The notes: generated by a model not told the origin, from the sequence alone. 64,000 nt of DNA from an uncultured Rhizobium sp. (GCA_945952315.1 CAMFIE010000012.1:35761-99760); one strand, 5' to 3'; numbered from the stretch's first letter, positions 19,123 to 27,979 are shown. Translations and numbers: made by a program.

Positions 19123-20012
19123 TCGGCAGCCTCCTTGGCCCCATAGCCCGAAGGCATGCCTTCCGGTCCCACATGCCCTTCCGCCCGACGGGTCTCGCAG
19201 TGATCGGTATCCGAGCACACGAACATCCGGCTTCCCCGGTCATCGAGCACCACCTCATCGAGATAGACCCCCTCTGCACCGCAGAGCGCACAGGGCCTGT
19301 CGAAATGCTGGATGGTGAAGGGATGATCCTCAAAGTCGAGGCTGACCACTTGCGTATGCGGAGGAATGGCATAGATGCGCTTCTCGCGGCCCGCCCCGAA
19401 AAGCTGCAGCGCCTGCGAGCGGTGCATCTTCGGATTGTCGAATTTCGGGATCGGCGACGGGTCCATGACATAGCGGCCCTCGACCATCACGGGATAGGCA
19501 TAGGTGGTGGCAATATGGCCGTTGCGGGCGATATCCTCGTAGAGCTTCACATGCATGAGACCGTATTCGCTGAGCGCGTGCATCTGGCGCGTCTCGGTTT
19601 CGCGGGGCTCCAGAAAGCGCAAGGGTTCGGGGATCGGCACCTGATAGACGAGCACCTGATTGGCCGTGAGCTCTGCCTCCGGGATACGATGGCGGGTCTG
19701 GATGATGGTCGCCTCCGCTGTCCGGGTGGTGACAGCGACCGCGGCAACCTTCTGGAAGAAGGCCCGGATGGAGACGGCATTGGTGGTGTCGTCCGCACCC
19801 TGATCGATCACCTTCAGCACGTCATCCGGGCCGAGGATCGCAGCCGTCAGCTGCACGCCGCCCGTGCCCCAGCCATAGGGCATCGGCATTTCCCGCGATG
19901 CAAACGGCACCTGATAGCCGGGGATGGCGATGGCCTTCAGGATCGCCCGGCGGATCATCCGCTTGGTCTGTTCATCGAGATAGGCAAAATTATAGGTGGC
20001 AAGCGCGCTCAT
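19119..20012 (-). CDS. phnJ: C-P lyase catalytic subunit PhnJ (radical SAM)
   Basis: The 297-residue protein is the radical-SAM enzyme that breaks the C-P bond, releasing methane from ribose 1-methylphosphonate 5-phosphate. The C-terminal cysteines are in CALCGAEG and in VCSDTDHCE, the PhnJ arrangement. The glycine-rich GTGGVQLTAA and the TRTAEATIIQTRHRIPE stretch are also conserved. It overlaps phnI by four bases. Nothing is missing. Confidence 0.95.
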   Translation of the reverse strand: MSALATYNFAYLDEQTKRMIRRAILKAIAIPGYQVPFASREMPMPYGWGTGGVQLTAAILGPDDVLKVIDQGADDTTNAVSIRAFFQKVAAVAVTTRTAEATIIQTRHRIPEAELTANQVLVYQVPIPEPLRFLEPRETETRQMHALSEYGLMHVKLYEDIARNGHIATTYAYPVMVEGRYVMDPSPIPKFDNPKMHRSQALQLFGAGREKRIYAIPPHTQVVSLDFEDHPFTIQHFDRPCALCGAEGVYLDEVVLDDRGSRMFVCSDTDHCETRRAEGHVGPEGMPSGYGAKEAAE

Positions 20013-21106
20013 TCGGCAGCCTCCCTGCTTGCGGTTGAAGGATCCTGCTGCTCGGCCCGCATGCGGCGCACGAGATCAAGCTCGGCCTGAAAATCCACAT
20101 AATGCGGCAGCTTCAGGTGCTCGACGAAACCGGTCGCCTGCACATTGTCGGAATGGGCGATGACGAATTCCTCGTCCTGCGCGGGCGCCACGATATCCTC
20201 GCCGAATTCTTCTGCCCGCAGTGCCCGGTCGACCAGCGCCATGGCCATGGCCTTGCGCTCCGACTGGCCGAAAACCAGCCCATAACCGCGCGTGAATTGC
20301 GGCGGCTCCGTCGCCGACCCCTTGAACTGGTTGACGCTCTGGCATTCCGTCACCCGGATTTCGCCTAGCGAAACGGAAAAGCCGAGTTCAGGAAGCTCGA
20401 TCTCCACCTCAACCAGGCCGATGCGAATTTCGCCGGCAAAGGGATGGGTGCGCGCATAGCCGCGCTGGGTGGAATAGGCGAGCGCCAGCAGAAAGCCCTC
20501 GTCGCCCCGCGCCAGCGCCTGCAGCCGTTCGTCGCGGGAAAGCGGAAAGTCCATTGGCTCGCGGGTAATGTCTCCTGGCACCTTGTCGAGCGGTTCGCGG
20601 CTGTCCGGCTCGATCAGACCCTCATCGCCCAGAATGTCGGAAACACGACCGACCGCTTCACCGCCGCATTCGCGCCGTACGGGTGCGGCGACGGCAGCGT
20701 CTTCCAGCAGCGAGGGATCGAGCAGCCGGTGGGTATAATCAAAGGTCGGCCCCAGAAGCTGGCCACCAGGCAGATCCTTGTAGGTGGCGGATATACGCCG
20801 TTCGATCTCCATCGCGCCCGTATCAACCGGATCCGAATAGCCGAACCGCGGCAGTGTGGTGCGATAGGCCCGCAGCAGGAAGATCGCTTCGATCATGTCG
20901 CCGCGCGCCTGCTTGATCGACAAGGCAGCGAGCGCCCGGTCATAAAGCGAGGCCTCCGCCATGACACGATCGACCGCAAGGCCAAGCTGTTCCCCGATCT
21001 GGGCGACGGTCAGCGCAGGAATGCTGCGCGCGCCGCGACGCCTGTCGGCAAGCAGCTGATGGGCGTTCGCAATGGCGGCCTCGCCGCCCTTTACAGCAAC
21101 ATACAT
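20009..21106 (-). CDS. phnI: C-P lyase core protein PhnI
   Basis: The 365-residue protein is the nucleosidase-like subunit that transfers methylphosphonate to the ribose of ATP together with PhnG, PhnH and PhnL. Conserved stretches include MYVAVKGGEAAIANAH at the N-terminus, QLLGPTFDYTHRLLDPSLL, and VQATGFVEHLKLPHYVDFQ near the C-terminus. It starts three bases after phnH and overlaps phnJ by four bases. Confidence 0.95.
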   Translation of the reverse strand: MYVAVKGGEAAIANAHQLLADRRRGARSIPALTVAQIGEQLGLAVDRVMAEASLYDRALAALSIKQARGDMIEAIFLLRAYRTTLPRFGYSDPVDTGAMEIERRISATYKDLPGGQLLGPTFDYTHRLLDPSLLEDAAVAAPVRRECGGEAVGRVSDILGDEGLIEPDSREPLDKVPGDITREPMDFPLSRDERLQALARGDEGFLLALAYSTQRGYARTHPFAGEIRIGLVEVEIELPELGFSVSLGEIRVTECQSVNQFKGSATEPPQFTRGYGLVFGQSERKAMAMALVDRALRAEEFGEDIVAPAQDEEFVIAHSDNVQATGFVEHLKLPHYVDFQAELDLVRRMRAEQQDPSTASREAAE

Positions 21107-21109
21107 GGC

Positions 21110-21718
21110 TCAAACCTCCTCAAGCATCAGCCGGGTGGTGCGGGGCAGGCACAGACAATCGCTGCCGCAAACCAGAACAAGATCGATGCCGCGTGGATAG
21201 AGACTGCGGTTGAGCGCGCGTTCCCGCAGAAAATCCGCTGGCAGACCAATTGGCGAAAGCGACACTGCCCCGTCTATTCCCGGACCTTCGGCGATCAACG
21301 GAATGCCCCCGGAAAGAGCCTCCACTTCCACCACCAGCGTTGCTGATCGGTCCGGATAGGTGTCGCTGCCCAGCGAAAAACCGTTCCAGTCCGAAAGTGC
21401 GTCCTTGCGGGAGACAAAGGCAAACATCGCCACCATCCGGTCCGACACAATCGATGCACCGGTCTGAAAGGAAAGCCAGCGGGCAAAGGCCGAACCCGCA
21501 AGCGCGGGAGACAGCCATACCGACGTATCGGCATCGGCAAGCGTCAGCGCAAGCGCTGCATGGGAGGGACAGGCAGGCGCCGGCGCGGATGCATCATGCA
21601 CAAGCGAAAAGACGCGCCCGGGCCGCGCCATGCCATCCATCAGCGCTCGAAAGACCGATTGGGAGGAAAGAACGGGCGACGTAAAGGCGCCGGAAAAAAT
21701 CTGAGCGTCCGTCTGCAT
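21110..21718 (-). CDS. phnH: C-P lyase core protein PhnH
   Basis: The 202-residue protein carries the PhnH features: SQSVFRALMDGMARPG near the N-terminus, a FVSRKDAL region, and PRGIDLVLV followed by LPRTTRL at the C-terminus. PhnH dimerises and is part of the PhnGHIJ core. The ATG shares bases with the phnG stop (TGATG), showing translational coupling. Confidence 0.94.
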   Translation of the reverse strand: MQTDAQIFSGAFTSPVLSSQSVFRALMDGMARPGRVFSLVHDASAPAPACPSHAALALTLADADTSVWLSPALAGSAFARWLSFQTGASIVSDRMVAMFAFVSRKDALSDWNGFSLGSDTYPDRSATLVVEVEALSGGIPLIAEGPGIDGAVSLSPIGLPADFLRERALNRSLYPRGIDLVLVCGSDCLCLPRTTRLMLEEV

Positions 21719-22185
21719 CAGTCATCTCCGCGAACAAGGGTAAAAAAGTCGACCCGGGTTGCCTGGGTCTCGGCATCGCGTTGCCCGGCTTCTTCGGCAA
21801 GGCGGCGCTCGATGGCCTGAAGAAGCGTGCGGCAAAGTCCCGCCTCGTCTCCCTCTTCCGCCAGCGCATCGAGGATCGCCGAAAGCCGGGTTGCCTCCTG
21901 ATCCGTGCCCAGTCGCTGGCCATGACCGATCACGCCGGAAGCGAGGCGGATGCTCGCCCGTGTTACGGTTGCCTCTCCGAGATTGAACGCATTGCCACCC
22001 CCGCCGATCCGGCCCCGGATCATGACCAGACCGGTCTGCGGGCCGCGCACCGGATGGACATCCGCCATCTTCGGCCCTGCCTCAAGGCATGCGGCCAGTT
22101 CCTGTCTCGTGGCACGGGCGAGCAGGCTCATCCGCCTTGCCCGATCCGTGACCGGGGCCGCCGGGGCGGCTTGCTTCTGGTTCAT
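21718..22185 (-). CDS. phnG: C-P lyase core protein PhnG
   Basis: The 155-residue protein is the first gene of the C-P lyase operon. Conserved stretches are RGPQTGLVMIRGRIGGGGNAFNLGE and TRASIRLASGVIGHGQRLG, and the N-terminus RARRMSLLARATRQEL is typical. PhnG binds PhnI in the core complex. It is divergent from phnF across an 81-base gap with a 20-bp palindrome and faces that operator directly. Confidence 0.93.
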   Translation of the reverse strand: MNQKQAAPAAPVTDRARRMSLLARATRQELAACLEAGPKMADVHPVRGPQTGLVMIRGRIGGGGNAFNLGEATVTRASIRLASGVIGHGQRLGTDQEATRLSAILDALAEEGDEAGLCRTLLQAIERRLAEEAGQRDAETQATRVDFFTLVRGDD

Positions 22186-22196
22186 CTTGACCTCAT

Positions 22197-22216
22197 TTGT
22201 CTATTAATCTAGACAA
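22197..22216. promoter_or_regulatory. Probable PhnF operator between phnG and phnF
   Basis: The sequence TTGTCTATTAATCTAGACAA has perfect 7-bp arms around six bases. It begins 12 bases upstream of the phnG start and ends 50 bases upstream of phnF. HutC-type GntR proteins, to which PhnF belongs, bind inverted repeats of GTCTA-like half-sites. Binding is inference. Confidence 0.7.
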
Positions 22217-22266
22217 CTATACATCTGTTGATCATCTTTAGCGCCTGCGCGTGACGGGAGCATGAC

Positions 22267-23037
22267 ATGAATGACGCCACGGGCAAGGCTGCATCGGAAA
22301 AGCCATCACTGGTGGAGCGGCGCGGCGGCGTGCAGCTCTGGCGCCAGATTGCCGACCGTATCCGGCAGGCGATCAGTCTCGGCGAATTCGGTGACAGCGG
22401 TATGATGCCGCCGGAGACGGCGCTTGCCGCGCGCTTCGGCGTCAACCGGCATACGGTCCGTGCCGCCCTGAAGGTGCTCGCACAGGAGGGGGTGGTTCAA
22501 TCCCTCCAGGGCAAGGGCACGATGATCCTGCGGCGCGAAAGGCTGACCTATCCGATCGGTCGACGCACCCGGTTCAGCGATGGTCTTGCCGGACAGGCGG
22601 AGCGGCTGGAGTTCAGGCTGCTTTCGTCACGAACAGCCGCCATCGGCCGCGAGATTGCGGACGCCCTCGGCCTGCTGGCCGGCAATGAATGTTCCGTGCT
22701 TGAAACGCTCGGTCTTGCCGATGGTCTGCCGCTTTCGCGCGCGACCCATGTTTTCGCGCCCGGTCTTTCCGGAATTGCCGAGCGATTTGCGGCAACCGGC
22801 TCGATCACCAAGGCTCTTATGAGCCTTGGCGTTCCAGACTATGTTCGCCTCTCAACGGATGTGATGGCACGCCATGCGATGGCGGAGGAGGCGGCCGAAC
22901 TTGCCCTGTCCCCCGGCTCCATCCTGCTTGAAACCATGGCCGTCAACGGTTTTCCCGACAGGCGGCCGTTCCAGTATTCGCTGACCCGGTTTCCCGCCGA
23001 CCGCATCCAGCTTGGCATGCGTATCGACAGCGTCTGA
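22267..23037 (+). CDS. phnF: GntR-family (HutC subfamily) regulator PhnF
   Basis: The 256-residue protein has an N-terminal winged helix (VQLWRQIADRIRQAISLGEF, then ALAARFGVNRHTVRAALKVLAQEGVVQSLQGKGTMI) and a C-terminal UTRA effector domain ending in RFPADRIQL. PhnF-type regulators repress phosphonate genes in response to phosphate status or a ligand. The gene is divergent from phnG and preceded by GGGAG. The palindrome at 22197 is the probable target. Confidence 0.9.
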   Translation: MNDATGKAASEKPSLVERRGGVQLWRQIADRIRQAISLGEFGDSGMMPPETALAARFGVNRHTVRAALKVLAQEGVVQSLQGKGTMILRRERLTYPIGRRTRFSDGLAGQAERLEFRLLSSRTAAIGREIADALGLLAGNECSVLETLGLADGLPLSRATHVFAPGLSGIAERFAATGSITKALMSLGVPDYVRLSTDVMARHAMAEEAAELALSPGSILLETMAVNGFPDRRPFQYSLTRFPADRIQLGMRIDSV

Positions 23038-23043
23038 GACGGC

Positions 23044-23784
23044 TTACAAGCCCATAGCCTTCAGTTCCTGCAGCGGCGGGATGGTTTCGTACATATGCGG
23101 ATCGAGCCGATCCCAGATAATGCCGCAGGTGGGCTTGTGCGGACCATCAACGGAAATTGTCCGCGTCGGCGTGAAGATCACATCCGCAACCGTATCATAG
23201 ACATCGGGTGTCAGCGTTTCATCGAGCACCTGGCAATCATGGACCACAGCAGCGGAAGGCGTCGCCGTGGTGATCCGCCCGAGCTGATAGAGCATGCCCC
23301 ATTCCGCATCGAAGAAGCCATGGCCCTTTCCGAAACGGACACCCTCATGGTTTATGGCTCCGGTGCCTGTGACCATGTAGTCGATCGGCGGCATGGTTGC
23401 GATGTCCTTGAGGCTCACCGGCTTGCCGATCCGTTCCATGCCGTCAAGCGTGGAGGCATAGAGATAGAGCTCCGGCGCAATGGTGGCCGGATCGAGCAGC
23501 CAGAAGCCGCGCTTGATCGAATAGGTGGTCATCAGCACCGTTTTTCCGTCGATCAGGGCCTGAAGGCGCAGGCGGTCGAGGCAATTGTCCGGCGTGATGA
23601 AAATGAATTTTGAGCGCCGGTAGAAATCGTGGTCGGTCAGGCGCGCCACCGCAGCTTCTCCGCCCTCGAAATCGGCGATGAATTCCGCGAAATCAAAATG
23701 AAACCGGCTGTCAGGAACCGCGACCTTGCGCAGCTCGCTCCAGACGCGTTCACGCACCGATGCCTTGTGATCGACGATATCCAT
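23044..23784 (-). CDS. 5-formyltetrahydrofolate cyclo-ligase-family protein (copy A)
   Basis: The 246-residue protein starts at MDIVDHK with GGGAG upstream. The C-terminal half has FGKGHGFFDAEWG, the counterpart of the GYGKGYYD active-site loop of 5-formyl-THF cyclo-ligase, and VVHDCQV; the middle has FWLLDP. The canonical enzyme makes 5,10-methenyl-THF using ATP. This long variant belongs to a subgroup found beside ABC transporters. A homologous copy lies at the other end of the same operon. It is the last gene of a minus-strand operon starting near 27874. Confidence 0.75.
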   Translation of the reverse strand: MDIVDHKASVRERVWSELRKVAVPDSRFHFDFAEFIADFEGGEAAVARLTDHDFYRRSKFIFITPDNCLDRLRLQALIDGKTVLMTTYSIKRGFWLLDPATIAPELYLYASTLDGMERIGKPVSLKDIATMPPIDYMVTGTGAINHEGVRFGKGHGFFDAEWGMLYQLGRITTATPSAAVVHDCQVLDETLTPDVYDTVADVIFTPTRTISVDGPHKPTCGIIWDRLDPHMYETIPPLQELKAMGL

Positions 23785-23797
23785 TGTTGAACTCCCT

Positions 23798-25372
23798 TTA
23801 TTGAGCAGCATGCATGCCACGGCGGGCAAGCACCGGCCGTTCGATCAGAACGACGCATTGATAAAACAGGACGGACAGGAACACCGAGACCACCGCGACA
23901 GCCCAGATCATGCCGTAGTCGAGATAGCCTCGCGACTGGTTGAGAAGATTGCCGAGACCGGTTCCGGTCGCCAGCCATTCGGCAATCATCACCCCGAGCA
24001 GGGCACGCGGAACGGCAAGCCGGATGGCGGCAAACAGGTAAGGCAGGGACGCCGGAACCGAGATCAGCCGCAGCTGCATGAAAAGGCTCGCCCCATAGGC
24101 GCGGGGCACATCCAGGGCGGCCCGCGGCACCAGGGACAGTCCCTGCGCCATCGTCACGAAGGCCGGGAAGAAGGTCACCGAAATGGTGATCCAGAGAATG
24201 ACCGATGGTCCGCGGCCGAGCATCAGCACCAGCAAGGGCGTCAACGCCACCAGCGGCATGGTCTGCGTGACAAGAGCCACCGGCATGAAGCCGGTGATGA
24301 TGGCAGGGCGAAGCACCGAAAGCAGCGCCAGCCCGAACGCAAACAGAATGCCGAGTGCCATGCCCGCAAGCGTCATCGGAAGGGTCTGACCAAGCGCCGC
24401 CAGAAGCTTTGCCTGCGCCAGGCCGGAATTCGGCATCAGGAACAGATAGTCGAACAGGCCCATCGGTGTCTTGGCGATCATGGCAGGCGCGCCGGAGGCA
24501 ACAACCAGCAGCCACCAGAGGAAAAGCGGCAGCAGGATCGAACCTGCCGTCAGCAGAAGCTTCAGGGCCAGCGGCCAGGAGGCCTTTTCCACCCCCGGCG
24601 CCTTTGCCGGCACGGTGACGGCCAGAGTGGCGCTGGTGAAACGGCGGGCAATCAGCGAAAACAGCGCATAGGCAAATCCGGCAATCAGCGTTGCGGCCAG
24701 GCCGATGCCCCATAGCCGGTCAGGCTCGGCACGCCCGAGCGATCCAAGGAGATAGACACCGAGACCGAACCGGCCGCCGCCGCCAAATTCCGCGAGAATG
24801 GATCCGAGCACCGCATTGGGAGCCGCAATCCGCAGACCCGACAGGATGGTCGGCAGCGCAGAGCGCATCTGGGCAAATTTCAGCACAGACCAACGCCCGC
24901 CGCCATAGGCCCGGATCAGGTCGGTCATCCGCGCATCCGTCTGGGTAAGACCGGTAACCGTCGATGACATCGTCACGAAATAGCATCCGACTGCTGCCAG
25001 GATCACGCGCGGCGTCATGCCTGAAAATGTCAGCACAAGAAGCGGTGAAACGGCGATGGCAGGCAGGGCAAAGAGGGTGATGTTCACCCCGCGCCCCAGC
25101 CGCGCGGCCATCGGAAACAGGGCAAACAGCATGCCCGCGAAAAGCGCGATCCCATTGCCGATGACAAAACCGGCCCCTGCCCCCTCGAGCGTTGCCAGCA
25201 CATGCGGCGGATAGTCTGCCCGATCGGCAAAGAACCGCACAAGAACGAGCGACGGCGGCGGCAACGCGCCCCCGGCAATCAGTTTAAGCCGCCCGCAGAT
25301 TTCCCAGAGCGCAAGCAGGATCAACCAGTTGCGCAGGGTCGATGCGCGCGCCGCCCAGCTCTCAATGCCCAT
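23798..25372 (-). CDS. ABC transporter permease, two fused permease domains
   Basis: The 524-residue protein contains two complete permease domains of the nitrate/sulfonate/thiamine-precursor type, each with about six membrane segments. The first has the EAA-like loop from LIRAYGGGRWSVLKFAQM onward, the second from DVPRAYGASLFMQL onward. Most transporters of this type use a homodimer of a single-domain permease, so this is a tandem fusion. The start at 25372 (MGIESW) overlaps the ATPase stop by 11 bases. A longer frame upstream lies over the ATPase gene and was not used. Confidence 0.85.
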   Translation of the reverse strand: MGIESWAARASTLRNWLILLALWEICGRLKLIAGGALPPPSLVLVRFFADRADYPPHVLATLEGAGAGFVIGNGIALFAGMLFALFPMAARLGRGVNITLFALPAIAVSPLLVLTFSGMTPRVILAAVGCYFVTMSSTVTGLTQTDARMTDLIRAYGGGRWSVLKFAQMRSALPTILSGLRIAAPNAVLGSILAEFGGGGRFGLGVYLLGSLGRAEPDRLWGIGLAATLIAGFAYALFSLIARRFTSATLAVTVPAKAPGVEKASWPLALKLLLTAGSILLPLFLWWLLVVASGAPAMIAKTPMGLFDYLFLMPNSGLAQAKLLAALGQTLPMTLAGMALGILFAFGLALLSVLRPAIITGFMPVALVTQTMPLVALTPLLVLMLGRGPSVILWITISVTFFPAFVTMAQGLSLVPRAALDVPRAYGASLFMQLRLISVPASLPYLFAAIRLAVPRALLGVMIAEWLATGTGLGNLLNQSRGYLDYGMIWAVAVVSVFLSVLFYQCVVLIERPVLARRGMHAAQ

Positions 25373-26132
25373 CCAGAGACCTCGCGATTTCGTCTTCGAG
25401 GCCGTGAAACTCCGGGCTTGCGAAAATGTCGGGTCGGCGCGGGCGGGCAAGCGGAATGTCTATCACCCGCGCAATCCGCCCTGGCCGGCTCTGCATGACC
25501 ACAACCCGATCTGCCAGGAACACCGCCTCATCGATGCCATGGGTGACAAGCAGCGTGGTCGCACGGCTGGCGATCCAGATGCGTTGCAATTCCACGTTCA
25601 TCTGTCGGCGGAGGATCTGGTCAAGCGCACCAAAGGGCTCGTCGAGAAACAGCACCTGCGGATCGGTGACGAGCGAGCGGGCAATGGCCACCCGCTGCCG
25701 CATGCCGCCGGAAAGCTCGCCCGGCAAGGCCTTTTCGAAGCCCTTCAGACCGACCAGACTGATAAGGTCGGCGATCTTTTCAGCGTGTGCGCGTCGCGGC
25801 CGGCCGAGCACATCGAGCGGCAGGGCAATGTTTTCCTCGACCGTGCGCCAGGGCATCAGTGCCGCATCCTGAAAGGCGACACCGGTGATTCCGGCCCTGG
25901 CCGCCTCTGCCGGCGGCATGCCCGCGATCGACACACTCCCGGAATCGGCACTGTCGAGACCAAGAGCGAGCCTGAGGATCGTGGATTTGCCGCAACCGGA
26001 CGGGCCGATAAGGGCGGTGAACGAACCGGGCGGACACGCAAGCGAGACCCGGTCGAGCGCCTGCACGGGCGTGCCGCGCCCGGAAAAACTGCGCGACACG
26101 CTTTCAAGCTGGATACCGGCTGGTGTCGACAT
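25362..26132 (-). CDS. ABC transporter ATP-binding protein (nitrate/sulfonate/taurine type)
   Basis: The 256-residue ATPase has Walker A GPSGCGKST, signature LSGGMRQRVAIARSL, Walker B VLFLDEP and the H-loop in LVTHGIDEA, matching SsuB/TauB/ThiZ-like proteins. The ATG at 26132 overlaps the stop of the upstream binding-protein gene (TGATG). It energises the double permease. A TTG one codon upstream is a less likely start. Confidence 0.9.
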   Translation of the reverse strand: MSTPAGIQLESVSRSFSGRGTPVQALDRVSLACPPGSFTALIGPSGCGKSTILRLALGLDSADSGSVSIAGMPPAEAARAGITGVAFQDAALMPWRTVEENIALPLDVLGRPRRAHAEKIADLISLVGLKGFEKALPGELSGGMRQRVAIARSLVTDPQVLFLDEPFGALDQILRRQMNVELQRIWIASRATTLLVTHGIDEAVFLADRVVVMQSRPGRIARVIDIPLARPRRPDIFASPEFHGLEDEIARSLDGH

Positions 26133-27103
26133 CAAATTTCTTCAAGCACGGTTGTATCGAAATGTTCACGCTTGGCCGCAATGCCCACGGCCGCCAATGC
26201 CTTGATATTGGCTGCGATTGCCTCCTCGCTCATAGAGAACACGCCGCCCGCCGCCTCGACCAGAGGCTTTTGCGCGGTGTTGAAGTAGATTTCGTTCTCC
26301 ACGGAGCGACCGGTTCCCTTGAACCAGCTGTCTGCAAGCTTCGGCGGATAGGCGGCCGGATCCTTGAAATTCTCGTCCCAGCCCTTGCGGCTTGCCCTGA
26401 GGAAGGCGACGATTTCCTTGCGCTTGGTCTTCAGCGCCTCTTCCGTCACCACAACGGTGTCGTTGAAGATGGTGAAGCCGAAGTCGTAGAGCAGGAAGGA
26501 GACGGCGTCTTCGCCTGCCTGCTTGATGGTGAAGGGCACATTGGTGGTGAAATCGAGCGAGGCATCGATCTCGCCCTTGATCAGCGGCGTCGGGTCATAG
26601 GCATAGGGCACGATATTGACCTTGGAGCGGTCCACACCGGAAATATTCAGCATGGCCTCGACCGAGATGACATTGACCGGCGGCACGGCCAGCGTCTTTC
26701 CGATCAGGTCCTTCGGCTCCTTGATCGGGTTCTTGGCAAGCGAGACGATGCCGATCGGGTTTTTCTGGTACTGTGCGCCGATGATCTTGAAGGGCGCGCC
26801 CTGCTCGACGATTGCCTTGATCGTCGTATCGGGCGTGGTGAGCGTCATATCCGCCTTGCCCGCGATGATGGTGCTTTCCGGAATGACATCCGGCCCGCCG
26901 GAAAGATAGGTCAGATCAAGGCCTTCGTCCTTGTAAAACCCCTTGTCGGCAGCGACGAAATATCCGGTGAACTCGGCGTCATTGATCCAGGATGCCTGAA
27001 AATTGAAGGGCGATGCCGCATGGGCCAGGCGGTTCATGGCAGGCAGGGCAGCTGTCGCGCCCATCAATCCGAGAAAGCGGCGGCGGTCGATGATGAGTGT
27101 CAT
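26132..27103 (-). CDS. NMT1/THI5-like ABC transporter substrate-binding protein
   Basis: The 323-residue protein begins with IIDRRRFLGLMG, a twin-arginine-like signal, and is cleaved near LAHAAS (about residue 30). The mature region has FQASWINDAEFTGYFVAADKGFYKDEGLDL, the pattern of NMT1/THI5-like binding proteins, which carry pyrimidine precursors of thiamine or related heterocycles. The operon has two folate-enzyme-like genes instead of thiamine genes, so a pterin, folate fragment or pyrimidine are possible ligands. This is inference. Confidence 0.85.
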   Translation of the reverse strand: MTLIIDRRRFLGLMGATAALPAMNRLAHAASPFNFQASWINDAEFTGYFVAADKGFYKDEGLDLTYLSGGPDVIPESTIIAGKADMTLTTPDTTIKAIVEQGAPFKIIGAQYQKNPIGIVSLAKNPIKEPKDLIGKTLAVPPVNVISVEAMLNISGVDRSKVNIVPYAYDPTPLIKGEIDASLDFTTNVPFTIKQAGEDAVSFLLYDFGFTIFNDTVVVTEEALKTKRKEIVAFLRASRKGWDENFKDPAAYPPKLADSWFKGTGRSVENEIYFNTAQKPLVEAAGGVFSMSEEAIAANIKALAAVGIAAKREHFDTTVLEEI

Positions 27104-27136
27104 GGAAGGATCCCCTTTTATATCTGTGGTTACGGT

Positions 27137-27874
27137 TCATGCGACGCCGCGCATGCGGGCAAGTTCCCGCAAGGGCGGAATGGTCTGAATTTCATCGTCG
27201 AGCAGCAGGTCCCACTTGATGCCACGCGGGCGACGCTCCGAACGGGCAACGCGAATGAGACGGCCCGGCGTCGCGATGTAATCGACGGGAATATCGGTGG
27301 CGCTCATCTGCAGATGGTCCTCCACCACTTGGACATCATGCACGATGGCCGCAACCGGCGTGGCATCATCGGCAAGGCCGAGATCGGTAAACATTCCCCA
27401 TTCCAGATCGAAATAGCCGTGACCCTTGCCGAAGCGCATGCCGTCCACCGATACAGCAGAGGCGCCCGTGGCCATAAGGTCGAAGCGGCCGAGACCGGCG
27501 ATTTCCTCCAGCGTTACCGGCCGGGCAAAATGTTCGATCCCGTCGAGCCAGGCCGCATAATGCTCTGCTCCTTCCGGCACGGCATCCGGTGCGATGTAGA
27601 GAAAGCCGCGCTGGATGTTATAGGTCGCGGTGACCAGCGGCACGCGCGCCGCAATCAGCCTTCTGCGCAGTTCCGTCATCGAATTGTCAGGCGTGACGAA
27701 GGCCAGCCGACAGGCCTCATAGGCAGGCAGGGCGCAGATGCGATCTGTCGCCAATTCCGCGCCGATAAAGTCCGGAATGAACTGGGCGAACCGCATGTCG
27801 AAGCGCGTATCCGGCCGCGCCACCGCTTTCAGCCGGTCCCAAATGCGTTGACGTGTCAGGCGAGAATTCGACAT
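27137..27874 (-). CDS. 5-formyltetrahydrofolate cyclo-ligase-family protein (copy B)
   Basis: The 245-residue protein is a paralogue of the gene at 23044: it shares RFDMRFAQFIPDF-like N-terminal spacing, FVTPDNSM, YNIQRGFLYIAPD and FGKGHGYFDLEWG. It is the first gene of the operon, directly facing the RpiR-type regulator across 105 bases. Two such copies in one transport operon suggest successive or alternative steps on an imported compound, or a heteromeric enzyme. The exact reaction is not known. Confidence 0.75.
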   Translation of the reverse strand: MSNSRLTRQRIWDRLKAVARPDTRFDMRFAQFIPDFIGAELATDRICALPAYEACRLAFVTPDNSMTELRRRLIAARVPLVTATYNIQRGFLYIAPDAVPEGAEHYAAWLDGIEHFARPVTLEEIAGLGRFDLMATGASAVSVDGMRFGKGHGYFDLEWGMFTDLGLADDATPVAAIVHDVQVVEDHLQMSATDIPVDYIATPGRLIRVARSERRPRGIKWDLLLDDEIQTIPPLRELARMRGVA

Positions 27875-27886
27875 CCGGCAGTCCGC

Positions 27887-27922
27887 GTTTCATAGTTTCA
27901 TGATGATGAAACACATGTTTCA
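27887..27922. promoter_or_regulatory. Cluster of GTTTCA/TGAAAC half-sites (probable RpiR operator)
   Basis: GTTTCAT occurs at 27887-27893 and again at 27895-27901. The second copy forms GTTTCATGATGATGAAAC (27895-27912). The TGAAAC arm also forms TGAAACACATGTTTCA (27907-27922), so the two perfect palindromes share an arm. The array lies between the divergent cyclo-ligase-like and RpiR genes. Confidence 0.7.
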
Positions 27923-27979
27923 CTATTGCAAGAGGCGTGGTAGTCTTTTTTTATACAGCCGATCGGGAATCGAAGGTCC

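Noticed and set aside
26123..27895. 590-codon plus-strand open frame
   Set aside because: Antisense to the binding-protein and cyclo-ligase-like genes; no domain.
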